Shown here: in pieces, positions 15,272-23,870 of the stretch | How positions within the stretch are numbered: position 1 is the stretch's first letter | Layout of the letters: every line of letters begins with the position of its first letter | NCBI RefSeq assembly: GCF_003710255.1 | Contig: NZ_RHIB01000001.1 | Coordinates: 1,922,001 to 1,986,000 of the forward strand | DNA length: 64,000 nt | Direction: 5' to 3' | From: Alteribacter keqinensis | GTDB taxonomy: Bacteria; Bacillota; Bacilli; Bacillales; Salisediminibacteriaceae | The notes under the pieces: generated by a model | Told to the model about the DNA's origin: nothing | The model's input: only the letters and a program-made list of their open reading frames with translations | Database searches by the model: none | Translations under genes and position numbers: made by a program

Positions 15272-18200
15272 CTATTCATCATCTCTTCGTTTGTTGCGTT
15301 TTACAAAGGTGTCAAGCATATCCAGGAATTCATCGTTGGACATGTTGTCTAGACGGTGACGGTCTTTGCGGGAAGGAAACTTCGGCGGATTGTCCGGGTC
15401 ATAAATGAAACGGTCATCCTGTTTTTCTCCGTTCCTGTCAACCTCACGGAATTCAGCCTCCCGCACATCCTTTGGCTCATCGAGATAAGCTGACTCACGG
15501 GAATCAATTTCTTTTTCCCGGTAAAACTCCTGGAAGTCAAGTTCCTCCTGCTCTTTTTTCCCATCAGCAATCATCTTCTGCCGGCTTCTCCCCTGGTCGT
15601 TTGTATACCGCTCATCAAGGAGATAAGCCGGTACGAGCTGACCATCAGGTGTCACATACTTCTTATTCAGATTACGTGTTTCTTTATCAAAGAAGCTGTA
15701 GATAACCGGGATAAAGAACAGCGTCAGGAACGTTCCACTGATCAGACCGCTGATAACTGTAATCGCAAGCGGCTGCTGGAGCTCGGTTCCTTCACCAAAT
15801 CCCAGTGCCAGTGGTACAAGACCCAGGATCGTTGTTGCTGCTGTCATAAAGATCGGACGGGCACGGTCTTTCACCCCTTCAACGATCGCATCATAGCTTC
15901 TGAGGCCTGCTTCTTTACGTTTGTTAATATAATCCACCAGTACAATCGCATTGTTGACGACAATACCGGCCAGAACAATAAAGCCGATAAAGCCCATCAC
16001 ACTTACTGGTGTCTGCGTTACAGTAAGTCCAATCGCTACCCCGATTAAAACAAGAGGCACACTGAACATAATGACCAGTGGATAACGAAGAGACTCAAAC
16101 TGGGCAGCCATGACCAGGTAAACAAACACAATCGCCAGTATCAAGGCCAAGACCAGATCACCAAGGGCATCATCGAGAAGCTCCTGGTCACCGGTAACAG
16201 CAACCGTCGTTTCTTCATCCAGGTCCAGATCGTCGATGGTCGATTGGATGAGCTGGCCAATGTCCCCCAGGTTATACTGTGTACCGTATAGAAGGGTAAA
16301 CTGAACCGCTTCTTCCTGGTTGATCCGGTTGATTTGTACCGGACCGTCACCTTCTTCAATTTCAGTAATATCACTAAGAGCTACGTAGTCCCCTTCATTG
16401 TTGCGGATAAGGAGATCCTCAAGTGCCTCCAGGTCTTCTATGAATTCTTCTTCATACTGAACACGCACCTCATAGACATCATTATCCCCCGTTACAATCT
16501 GCGTAGCTGTGGTCCCACGCATGATGGAGTTCACAGCATTCGCAATCTGTGCAGGAGTGAAGCCTTCTTCACGAGCGGCTTCATCATCAATTGAAATCTG
16601 CACTTCACGCACGGTATCTGTACGATCGTTGTTCACTTCCTGGAATTCGCTCATTCCGGACAATTCTTCATAAATCTCCTCAACTGCCTCATCGAGCCGG
16701 TTCGGATTCGTATCACTTACATTGAATGTGTACGTATTAGGATTGCCCCCAAAGGAAGCTTCAAGCTGAATCGACACCTCTTCAGCGTCTTCAGCTGCCC
16801 GTTCGATGTCACGGCGGAGGGATTCTGCAAACTCCATCGTTGTGACGTTACGGTCTGCAGTCGGAACCATAGACACATAGATAAACCCTTCGTCTGAGCC
16901 CCCGCTGCCCATAACGTTGTCTTCCTGACCGCCAGAGCCAGTCACACTCGTGTAATCCTTGATGAGCGACTCCCCATCGAGTACTTCTTCTACGCTTTCA
17001 ATAACAGCAAATGTATCTTCAAGGGGCGTCCCGTTTTCCATTTCAATTTCCACCTGGAAGAATCCTTCGTCTGTTGCAGGCAGGAATTCTGTGCCGACAG
17101 TCGTTACCCCCACGCCTCCTCCAATAAGCAGAAGGAGAGTGATAAACAACACACCTAACCTGTGGCGGAGGGACCATCGTGCTGAACGGTCAAACATCAT
17201 CACAAAGCGTGAGTTCCGGCGTTTTTCCTCTTCATTTTCTTTTGGTTCCTTTAACCATCTTGCCGCAAGCATCGGCACGACTGTGAGTGCTACGGCAAGT
17301 GAGGCAAACAGGCTGAATGATACGGTGAGGGCAAACTCACGGAACAAGTTCCCTACAATTCCGGTAATAAAAATAACCGGTAAAAATACAGAAACGGTCG
17401 TAAGGGTCGATGCCGTAATCGCTCCGGCAACCTCTTTGGCTCCGTCCCGGGCAGCCTGAGCCGGGTCTTTCTTCATACTAAGATGCCTGTAGATGTTTTC
17501 AATAACAACAATCGAGTTGTCCACAAGCATCCCGATACCAAGGGCGAGTCCCCCGAGGGTCATAATATTTAACGAGAAGTTTGTAAAGTAAAGAAGAACG
17601 AATGTCACAATAACCGAAAACGGAATGGCGATTCCGATCAGCAACGGTGTTTTAAAGCTGCGCAGGAAAATGAAAAGAACGAGCATGGCAAACACACCAC
17701 CGGCAATGAGTGCCATCGATACGTTAGAAATCGCCTCTTCTATAAATTCCCCCTGGTCAAACAGCATGGCCGTGTCAATATCCTGGTAGCGGTCACCTTC
17801 CAGCAGTTCCTCAAGGCGTTCATTAAACGCCCTTGAAACCTCAGCCGTATTGGCATCGGACTGTTGCTGCACACTCAGGAGAATCGAAGCATCCTGGTTC
17901 GTACGTGTCACAACATCGCTCGCTTCAGGCGTAAGTTCAACGGTTCCAATATCCGAAACAGTCACATCATCTCCACTCTCAAGATCCTGTGTGACAACAA
18001 CATTTTCGATATCTTCTACACTTGTGAGTTCAAACAATACACGGGTCGTCAGTTCAAAATCACCGCTTCTTACATTCCCCCCCGGTTGCGTCACATTGTG
18101 AGCCTGCAGGGCAGAAACCACTTCGTCCTGGGTAAGGCCGTACTCTTCCAGGTCATCCTGGTTTAAACTGATGCGAATTTCATCGACAACATCACCTAAT

Positions 18201-18718
18201 GTATCAATGGAACCAACACCGTCAATTTTGAGAAGCTCCTGTTCAAGGTCTCCTACAAGTTCACCCAGTTCAGAGGCATCGCCTGTAACAGAAGACAAAG
18301 ACATCTGGATGATCGGAAACTGAGAGGGGTCAAACTTTAAGAACCTTGGATCGGACGCATCATCAGGGAGGGGCGTCTGATTCATGTTTGTCAAAATATC
18401 ATTTTCCACATCATCAATAGAAGTGGCCCATGAAAACTCCAGCAACGTGAGAGATGAGCCTTCCATTGAAATGGAACTGATATTATTCAATCCTGGCAGC
18501 GTCGACAGGCTTTCTTCCATCGGTTCAGAAACCTGTGAAGCTACTTCCTGAGGCGAAGCATCAGGGTAGCTTGTTACTACTGCTCCGATCGGCGGATCAA
18601 TATCCGGGATGAGCTTTAATGGTATGTTTATGAGTGAAATGAGTCCGAGCAGCAAAAACAGCGTCATTGCTACCAAGGTAAAGACTGGTCTCCGTATTGA
18701 AAAATTCGTTATTTTCAT
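15272..18718 (-). CDS. swrC: RND (HAE-1 type) efflux pump, SwrC-like
   Basis: A 1148-residue AcrB-type transporter, homologous in layout to the Bacillus surfactin-efflux protein SwrC (YerP). MKITNFSIRRPVFTLVAMTL is the standard N-terminal helix start. Two repeats each carry one large extracytoplasmic domain and six helices; GLALGIGMLVDNSIVVIENI contains the proton-relay Asp of helix 4. The second half has VMGFIGFIVLAGIVVNNAIVLVDYIN. Beyond the last helix (about residue 1035) is a charged cytoplasmic tail of some 110 residues, longer than I would expect for SwrC. It overlaps the marR stop by 4 bp (ATGA). Likely substrates are lipopeptides, detergents or other amphiphiles. Confidence 0.9.
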   Translation of the reverse strand: MKITNFSIRRPVFTLVAMTLFLLLGLISLINIPLKLIPDIDPPIGAVVTSYPDASPQEVASQVSEPMEESLSTLPGLNNISSISMEGSSLTLLEFSWATSIDDVENDILTNMNQTPLPDDASDPRFLKFDPSQFPIIQMSLSSVTGDASELGELVGDLEQELLKIDGVGSIDTLGDVVDEIRISLNQDDLEEYGLTQDEVVSALQAHNVTQPGGNVRSGDFELTTRVLFELTSVEDIENVVVTQDLESGDDVTVSDIGTVELTPEASDVVTRTNQDASILLSVQQQSDANTAEVSRAFNERLEELLEGDRYQDIDTAMLFDQGEFIEEAISNVSMALIAGGVFAMLVLFIFLRSFKTPLLIGIAIPFSVIVTFVLLYFTNFSLNIMTLGGLALGIGMLVDNSIVVIENIYRHLSMKKDPAQAARDGAKEVAGAITASTLTTVSVFLPVIFITGIVGNLFREFALTVSFSLFASLAVALTVVPMLAARWLKEPKENEEEKRRNSRFVMMFDRSARWSLRHRLGVLFITLLLLIGGGVGVTTVGTEFLPATDEGFFQVEIEMENGTPLEDTFAVIESVEEVLDGESLIKDYTSVTGSGGQEDNVMGSGGSDEGFIYVSMVPTADRNVTTMEFAESLRRDIERAAEDAEEVSIQLEASFGGNPNTYTFNVSDTNPNRLDEAVEEIYEELSGMSEFQEVNNDRTDTVREVQISIDDEAAREEGFTPAQIANAVNSIMRGTTATQIVTGDNDVYEVRVQYEEEFIEDLEALEDLLIRNNEGDYVALSDITEIEEGDGPVQINRINQEEAVQFTLLYGTQYNLGDIGQLIQSTIDDLDLDEETTVAVTGDQELLDDALGDLVLALILAIVFVYLVMAAQFESLRYPLVIMFSVPLVLIGVAIGLTVTQTPVSVMGFIGFIVLAGIVVNNAIVLVDYINKRKEAGLRSYDAIVEGVKDRARPIFMTAATTILGLVPLALGFGEGTELQQPLAITVISGLISGTFLTLFFIPVIYSFFDKETRNLNKKYVTPDGQLVPAYLLDERYTNDQGRSRQKMIADGKKEQEELDFQEFYREKEIDSRESAYLDEPKDVREAEFREVDRNGEKQDDRFIYDPDNPPKFPSRKDRHRLDNMSNDEFLDMLDTFVKRNKRRDDE

Positions 18719-19164
18719 TCCTTACTCCCCTCTTTCTCCTCTAACATGATGTCTCTGAGTTTTTTATACACATCACGGAAATGAGCCAAATCATCTTCCG
18801 GTATCTTCGTTAAGTATTTGGTCATGATCGTCTGCCTCGTTCTTTCCATATGCTCAAGAAGCACAATGCCCTCGTCGTCCAGCTCAAAGGGAACCGTACG
18901 GCGGTTTTCTTCGTTGGGCTTTCGTTTAACAAGCTCCATCTGCTCAAGTTTTGAAAGCATTTGACTGACTGCACTCGGCGACACATTCAGGTGATGGGAA
19001 AGATCTTTTACATACTTCACCTCGTGGCGGCCGATTAAATACAGCAGCACCTGCTGATTTGAAGACAGACGGTTGTCATATTCTGTACCAAATTCATGCT
19101 GGATCATCATCATTACGTCTACAACCAGCTGCTCAATTTCAAGCACTGTATCTTCTATTTTCAT
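18715..19164 (-). CDS. MarR-family regulator of the RND pump
   Basis: A 149-residue MarR protein. The winged helix includes VKYVKDLSHHLNVSPSAVSQMLSKLEQMELVKRKPNEENRRTVPFELDDEG, with the wing in RRT. It overlaps the pump gene by 4 bp, so both are made from one transcript, and a near-perfect palindromic operator sits on the promoter some 290 bp upstream. The expected role is ligand-relieved repression of its own operon. Confidence 0.9.
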   Translation of the reverse strand: MKIEDTVLEIEQLVVDVMMMIQHEFGTEYDNRLSSNQQVLLYLIGRHEVKYVKDLSHHLNVSPSAVSQMLSKLEQMELVKRKPNEENRRTVPFELDDEGIVLLEHMERTRQTIMTKYLTKIPEDDLAHFRDVYKKLRDIMLEEKEGSKE

Positions 19165-19199
19165 TTCAATCGTCCCTTCTCACCCAAAAAAATGACGCC

Positions 19200-19420
19200 C
19201 TTTTCGTAAAAATCGCTCCTCTTACAATGGGTAATTCCGCTACAGGCGTATGCTTTCCGCAGACAACACTTCAGCCTCCCAGGGAAGTTGGCTTCTGCTT
19301 TTTCCTACTCACTTAGTCTTCGAAGTATCTGCGTCGAAGCAACTCGAAGCTAATACATGGTGTAACCGCTAGTAGTCGATGCTATTCCCGCCGGAATCGC
19401 CGCCTTTCGCTCCATTTTTA
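19200..19420. repeat. Degraded copy of a Bacillaceae interspersed repeat in the marR leader
   Basis: Sequence of the style TATGCTTTCCGCAGAC, CTTCAGCCTCCCAGGG, GTCGAAGCAACTCGAAGC, and TTCCCGCCGGAATCGCCGC resembles the long imperfect palindromes at 41275, 44004-44210 and 56030. No gene is seen here. It lies in the transcribed leader of the marR-pump operon. Confidence 0.5.
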
Positions 19421-19446
19421 ACAAGTTATCCGAAAACAGCTAAAAA

Positions 19447-19504
19447 TTAAGAAAGTTAACCGTTAACTTTCTTAACTATAATCTCCCAGTCTTTTCAAAG
19501 TCAA
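19447..19504 (-). promoter_or_regulatory. Promoter and MarR-type operator of the pump operon
   Basis: On the minus strand TTGACT (19499-19504) and TATAGT (19475-19480), 18 bp apart, form a promoter. Directly after the -10 lies a 29-bp palindrome (19447-19475) with perfect 14-bp arms, TTAAGAAAGTTAAC and its inverse, around a single central base. Its position suits direct blocking of RNA polymerase by the MarR protein. Confidence 0.85.
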
Positions 19505-19591
19505 ACAAACAGGTGTGAACAAAGTGTGAAATGTTATCCTCCATAAAAAAACTGTCCGAAAAGGTACAGTTTACCTTTTCGGACAGTTTAC

Positions 19592-21664
19592 TCATTCTCC
19601 TGTATAAATGGTGCTGAGAAAGTTCCGGCCCTTTTCGGTCATTTTAGAGCCGAGACGTCCTCTTGATTTTTCCACAAACCCACGCTCCTGCAGAAGGTCC
19701 ATTCGGTATCTCACTTGCTGCTCTGAGAGGGGAAGACTGGAGTTCCGGCTGAACTCGGAGATTCGCTGGCGGCTGATTCCCAGGCCTTTCTCTTCAATCT
19801 CTCTGATGATTTGCAGCACGGTAATGAGTTCCTGTTCTTCTATTGTAGAGCCCGTGTCAGGGGCTTCAGAATAGGCATGTTGCTTTACCCCACGTTCATT
19901 TGTTCCGAATCGTTTTGACTGAAAGAAGCTCTCGTTCGGAATATCTTTTATACGGATGACATGATCCTCACAGACGGCAAGCATGTAATCAATCGTGTTC
20001 TTAAGCTCACGAATGTTGCCGTACCAATGATACCGCTTAAGCTGATCGAGAACTTCAGCCTCAATTTTCACATCCATCCGGCCGGACTGGTGCATGAAAT
20101 ACCGGATCAGCGCCTCCATGTCGTCTTTTCGCTTCCTGAGCTCCGGCAAGTGGATAAACAGCACCTTTAACCGGTGATACAGATCTTCCCTGAACTCTCC
20201 TTTTTCAATGAGTTCAAGAAGGTTTCTATTTGTTGCTGCAACGACTCTTACGTCCACAGGAATAATCTCGCTTCCTCCGATTCTCAGAAGCTCTTTTTCC
20301 TGAAGGACCCGAAGCAGGCGGGCTTGTACTTTCAAGCTGATGTCCCCTATTTCATCGAGAAAAAGCGTTCCTCCATTCGCCTGTTCAAACAACCCTTTTC
20401 GTCCGCCTTTTTTCGCTCCCGTAAACGCTCCTTCTTCATAGCCGAACAGCTCGCTTTCAACCAGTTCTTCCGGGAGGGCGCTGAAATTCACGGCCAAAAA
20501 AGGACCGTTATGGCGGTTTGAAGCGTGATGAATCGAGCTTGCAAACAGCTCTTTTCCAGTCCCGCTCTCCCCTTGTATTAAAATGGTCAACTGGGTTTTT
20601 GCCAGTTTCTCTGCGATCTCTTTTGTTTCCAGCAACTGTTTGTTATGCCCGATAATGTCATTGAACGTGTATTTTGCATAATGGCCCCGCTTGACCAGTT
20701 CTCTTCTGAGCTTTCTTTCCATTTCGATCGTTTCCACCGCATTTTTAAACGTGGCAACAATGGTCCCTTCTGCCTCCATGGAAAAACGGTGCACGATGAC
20801 ATCGGCATATTCAACGGTAAAATAACGATTCGCTTCTTTTTCATCTTCAGCCATAATAAACGTGACCAGATCTTTATTCGAAATCACATCGGTAATGTTC
20901 TTTCCGATCACACGTTTCCCTTCAAAGCCTAGAAGCTTCTCGAGAATGCCGTTGAACACCGTAATTTTCCCTTTCCGATCCACAGCAAGAATTCCGTCAT
21001 GGACACCGTCTACGACCTTTTTCAAATGTTCACTTACCTGATTTGCTTCGCTCGTAGCTACGGCCAGACGCCGGCTGAGCTGAATGATCGTTTGTATGTA
21101 GCGGGTTGAGACTTCCTCCTGCTTTTCCTCAAGAAGCCCGAGCTTATCGAGAACAGTAATGATTGTTGTCATGTCAATGAGCCGCGGGCCGATGTTAATC
21201 ACTTCTTTAACGGAGTTCGGCACAAGCTCCATCTCTCCCGGGGTTATTGCAAGAGATACGTCTTTGACCATCTTTTTTCCTGGAAAATAAGGATAAAGCT
21301 TGATGTGGTCGATACCGAGGTTCTTTAACGACTCAATCGCTTCATTGACCGTCTCAGGGAAATCGTTTACGTATAACGCTTCTGTGCCTTTAGGGACTGT
21401 AAACAACTGATCGATATTGTGAAAATTGACGATCCGTTTCGCTGTGATCAGGTGGCATCCTTTCCCGATAAAAGCAGCCACCTCTTCTTCTATTAAATAT
21501 GAAGATAATAAGACGACCCGGTTCTGAATGACACGGCCGATCCCTTCATCCACGGCATAGCTCTCAATTTGCACAAATGTTCCGATAAATTCCGACAACT
21601 GGGCCACAAGAGTCTTCCTCGTTTCTTCCGAGCCTGCCAAAACAACCAATTTCCGTTCTCTCAT
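19592..21664 (-). CDS. Sigma-54-dependent activator with PAS domain and C-terminal winged helix
   Basis: A 691-residue enhancer-binding protein. The first ~190 residues resemble a PrpR-type sensory domain; a PAS domain follows (VVDGVHDGILAVDRKGKITVFN). The AAA+ domain carries Walker A GESGTGKE, the sigma-54 contact loop GAFTGA, and Walker B GGTLFLDEIGD. Instead of a Fis-type helix-turn-helix, the C-terminus looks like a winged helix (ISRQRISEFSRNSSLPLSEQ, VRYRMDLLQERGFVEKSRGR). I start at the ATG at 21664, preceded by AGAGAGGTGG. It lies after the peptide-uptake operon, whose first gene has a sigma-54 promoter, so it is the probable activator. Confidence 0.9.
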   Translation of the reverse strand: MRERKLVVLAGSEETRKTLVAQLSEFIGTFVQIESYAVDEGIGRVIQNRVVLLSSYLIEEEVAAFIGKGCHLITAKRIVNFHNIDQLFTVPKGTEALYVNDFPETVNEAIESLKNLGIDHIKLYPYFPGKKMVKDVSLAITPGEMELVPNSVKEVINIGPRLIDMTTIITVLDKLGLLEEKQEEVSTRYIQTIIQLSRRLAVATSEANQVSEHLKKVVDGVHDGILAVDRKGKITVFNGILEKLLGFEGKRVIGKNITDVISNKDLVTFIMAEDEKEANRYFTVEYADVIVHRFSMEAEGTIVATFKNAVETIEMERKLRRELVKRGHYAKYTFNDIIGHNKQLLETKEIAEKLAKTQLTILIQGESGTGKELFASSIHHASNRHNGPFLAVNFSALPEELVESELFGYEEGAFTGAKKGGRKGLFEQANGGTLFLDEIGDISLKVQARLLRVLQEKELLRIGGSEIIPVDVRVVAATNRNLLELIEKGEFREDLYHRLKVLFIHLPELRKRKDDMEALIRYFMHQSGRMDVKIEAEVLDQLKRYHWYGNIRELKNTIDYMLAVCEDHVIRIKDIPNESFFQSKRFGTNERGVKQHAYSEAPDTGSTIEEQELITVLQIIREIEEKGLGISRQRISEFSRNSSLPLSEQQVRYRMDLLQERGFVEKSRGRLGSKMTEKGRNFLSTIYTGE

Positions 21665-21764
21665 GTCCGCCACCTCTCTGCTTAAAGTATAGCATAGTGC
21701 GATATTAAATGGGTTTATTGGGGAACGGGGAATAGCCATTTTCTATTCAGATGCGAAACGGGGC

Positions 21765-21848
21765 TTTAAACGAGTTAGGAAAGGGTTTAATCAAGTTACA
21801 CGTCCACTTGATCCATTTAGCCTTCTCTTTAGTCAAGTTAGCACCGTT
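21765..21848. repeat. Tandem array of four degenerate 21-bp units
   Basis: Units start at 21765, 21786, 21807 and 21828 with core TTTAAWCRAGTTAG; the third unit is the most diverged. The spacing is exactly 21 bp. The same core, in the opposite orientation, occurs at 53174-53236. The array lies between the sigma-54 activator gene and the terminator of the iadA gene. Confidence 0.75.
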
Positions 21849-21868
21849 CATGCCTCCTCCAAAATGAA

Positions 21869-21890
21869 AACCCCGGCACCAGCCGGGGTT
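21869..21890 (-). terminator. Intrinsic terminator of the peptide-uptake operon
   Basis: A perfect 9-bp stem, AACCCCGGC and GCCGGGGTT, with a 4-nt loop, followed on the minus strand by TTCATTTT. Confidence 0.9.
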
Positions 21891-21901
21891 GCAACTCTCG
21901 T

Positions 21902-23077
21902 CTATTCAAATGTTCCTTTCATCAAATGCTCTTTGTCCTTCATCATCCACTGCCCCCGGGCCATGACGGATTCGATTTCCAGATCCGATTCATTCACGAG
22001 AAGCAAATCAGCGTCGGCGCCGACTGCCACCCGCCCTTTCCCGGTAAACTTGTACACGTCGGCTACATTGGATGTGGCTACTTTAATGGCATCTTCAAAG
22101 GCTATGCCTTCCTCCAGGACAGCATCCCGGACTTCCTTGTAAAGGCTCGTCACGCGGCCGATCTTAAGTCCGGTCAGGTTCCCTTTTGCATCGAACTCCG
22201 GCAGACTTCCCTGGCCGTCTGATGTGAAGGTGATCTGCTCAACAGGGACACCGCTGTTGATCATCTTCTTTAGGCCGCGGCTGCATTTCGTCTCGTCCCC
22301 TTCGAGAATTTCCTTTGTTGTGCTCGTCGTAAAGTCCACGTAGCCGCCTCTCTTTGCAAAAGTGATACCGGACTCGAGCAGCCCTTCGTTCCGGTTAATA
22401 TGAGTCGGAACGAACTGGGTGATCGGTATATCAGTTGTTTCCACGACTTCTTCGATCAGTTTGAGCCGGTCGGGACTATCTCCGAGGTGAACGTTCACAA
22501 CACCCGCTTTCCCGGACAGAATCCCTCCAACCCTTGCATCGCTTGCAATACGGGCAAGCTCTTCCCGGGTCGGCTGTGAGGATCGGTGATCGGAGATGGC
22601 AATCTCCCCTGCCCCGATGATCTCTTCAATTAAGATGATGTCCTGCTCGATGGAACCGGTTAAAGTTTTCACGGGAACCTGATACGAACCCGTTTGGCAA
22701 TAACACGAGATCCCCTCTTCTTTAAGGGCTTTTGCTTTTGCAATCAAATTTGTCATCGTCCGGGTTGTTCCGTCGGTTCCGATGACGCCGACCAGCGTTG
22801 TAATTCCACCTGCGATGCAGTCGGACAGCATGAGTTCAGGGGTTCTTGTTTTAAAACTCCCTTCACCCCCGCCCCCGGTAATATGTACATGAGCATCGAT
22901 CAGACCCGGCATTAACCGTTTCCCCGATCCGTCTGTCACATCATACGATGACGGGTCCAGACTCTCAAGATTGATTTGGTCTTCAATTAGAGCGATTCGT
23001 CCGTCGGTAATGAGAACATCTTTTTTCCCTGAAAATTCCGGACGATAAACGCTTACATCTTTAATTAGCTTAAGCAC
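21902..23077 (-). CDS. iadA: Isoaspartyl dipeptidase
   Basis: A 391-residue amidohydrolase-fold peptidase that hydrolyses beta-aspartyl dipeptides, which come from damaged proteins. Metal ligands appear in LMPGLIDAHVHITGGGGEG, and FVPTHINRN and TSDGQGSLPEF are characteristic of IadA. SGKAGVVNVHLGDS includes the conserved ligand and substrate segment. I start at the GTG at 23077, 5 nt after GGAGGTGG; the GTG at 23086 is inside that site. Its place at the end of a dipeptide ABC operon suggests that imported isoaspartyl peptides are a target. Confidence 0.9.
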   Translation of the reverse strand: MLKLIKDVSVYRPEFSGKKDVLITDGRIALIEDQINLESLDPSSYDVTDGSGKRLMPGLIDAHVHITGGGGEGSFKTRTPELMLSDCIAGGITTLVGVIGTDGTTRTMTNLIAKAKALKEEGISCYCQTGSYQVPVKTLTGSIEQDIILIEEIIGAGEIAISDHRSSQPTREELARIASDARVGGILSGKAGVVNVHLGDSPDRLKLIEEVVETTDIPITQFVPTHINRNEGLLESGITFAKRGGYVDFTTSTTKEILEGDETKCSRGLKKMINSGVPVEQITFTSDGQGSLPEFDAKGNLTGLKIGRVTSLYKEVRDAVLEEGIAFEDAIKVATSNVADVYKFTGKGRVAVGADADLLLVNESDLEIESVMARGQWMMKDKEHLMKGTFE

Positions 23078-23090
23078 GTATTCCACCTCC

Positions 23091-23855
23091 TCAAATCAGT
23101 TGTGTGATAAGTCTATTGACCACACGCTTTTTCATCTCTTCAAACATAAGAGGGTCGTGATTGCGAGGCGCATAAACAGCAGCACCTGCTTTTTTCCCCG
23201 GCACCCATATGCCGGCGTATGTAACATGATCACTCCAAATCTGCCAGGGAGATATTCCAGCAGATACAGTATGTGGCCCGCAGCTCATTCCCATTACATG
23301 GCTGAGCTTGACGATGGCTCTTTTCAGGGAATGTTCCCTGACTTCCGTTACATCCCCCAGTGTACTAAACATTCTCGAAACACCCAATACAGAAAAACGC
23401 CCCACTTCACCGGACCACCGTGATAAGAGTTGTTCTGTCATTTGACTGACCGGATGCGTACGGCTGAAAACCCCTCGCCAGTCGTGCTGCAGGTACATGG
23501 CCAGACCTGCCTTTCCTACATAAGATGCAGGTAAACTAGTGTGATCGTCAGTAAAAGCATAAAATTCATCCGGTTCAATTCCAAAGCGAAACAGCAGGGA
23601 CAGCTCAATATCTTTTTGAAGAGGTGAATCATACTGCACACCACAGCAGACAGCCAGCTCCCTGTCCGTTAACAGATACGCTTCCGCTGCACCGGTTGTC
23701 AAAAGGGGTAACGCGTAAAAAGGCTGAAGGAGGGAAGGAAGGTTCACTTCCACACCTCCATTCCCTTCTTTATACTGACAGCCATTCAAGGAGTGGTACA
23801 CAGCCAGATGCCCCATCTGACCCGGCCCTTGTTCAATCGAATGCTTTACTGTCAT
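23091..23855 (-). CDS. Unknown soluble protein of the peptide-uptake operon
   Basis: A 254-residue protein with no signal peptide and no transmembrane helix. I do not recognise a family. Notable stretches are GHLAVYHSLNGCQY, LTTGAAEAYLLTDRELAVCCGVQYDS, SHVMGMSCGPHTVSAGISPWQIWSDH and GKKAGAAVYAPRNHDPLMFEEM. The several Cys and His residues could be catalytic or metal-binding, but nothing proves this. The ATG has AAAGGAGG 7 nt upstream. It sits 15 bp after dppF and 14 bp before iadA, so a role in peptide handling is likely. Confidence 0.7.
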   Translation of the reverse strand: MTVKHSIEQGPGQMGHLAVYHSLNGCQYKEGNGGVEVNLPSLLQPFYALPLLTTGAAEAYLLTDRELAVCCGVQYDSPLQKDIELSLLFRFGIEPDEFYAFTDDHTSLPASYVGKAGLAMYLQHDWRGVFSRTHPVSQMTEQLLSRWSGEVGRFSVLGVSRMFSTLGDVTEVREHSLKRAIVKLSHVMGMSCGPHTVSAGISPWQIWSDHVTYAGIWVPGKKAGAAVYAPRNHDPLMFEEMKKRVVNRLITQLI

Positions 23856-23870
23856 ACCACTCCCTCCTTT

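Noticed and set aside
16959-17459. 166-residue plus-strand frame inside the RND pump gene
   Set aside because: Antisense to a highly conserved transporter, Ser/Thr-rich composition typical of a shadow frame, no ribosome binding site.
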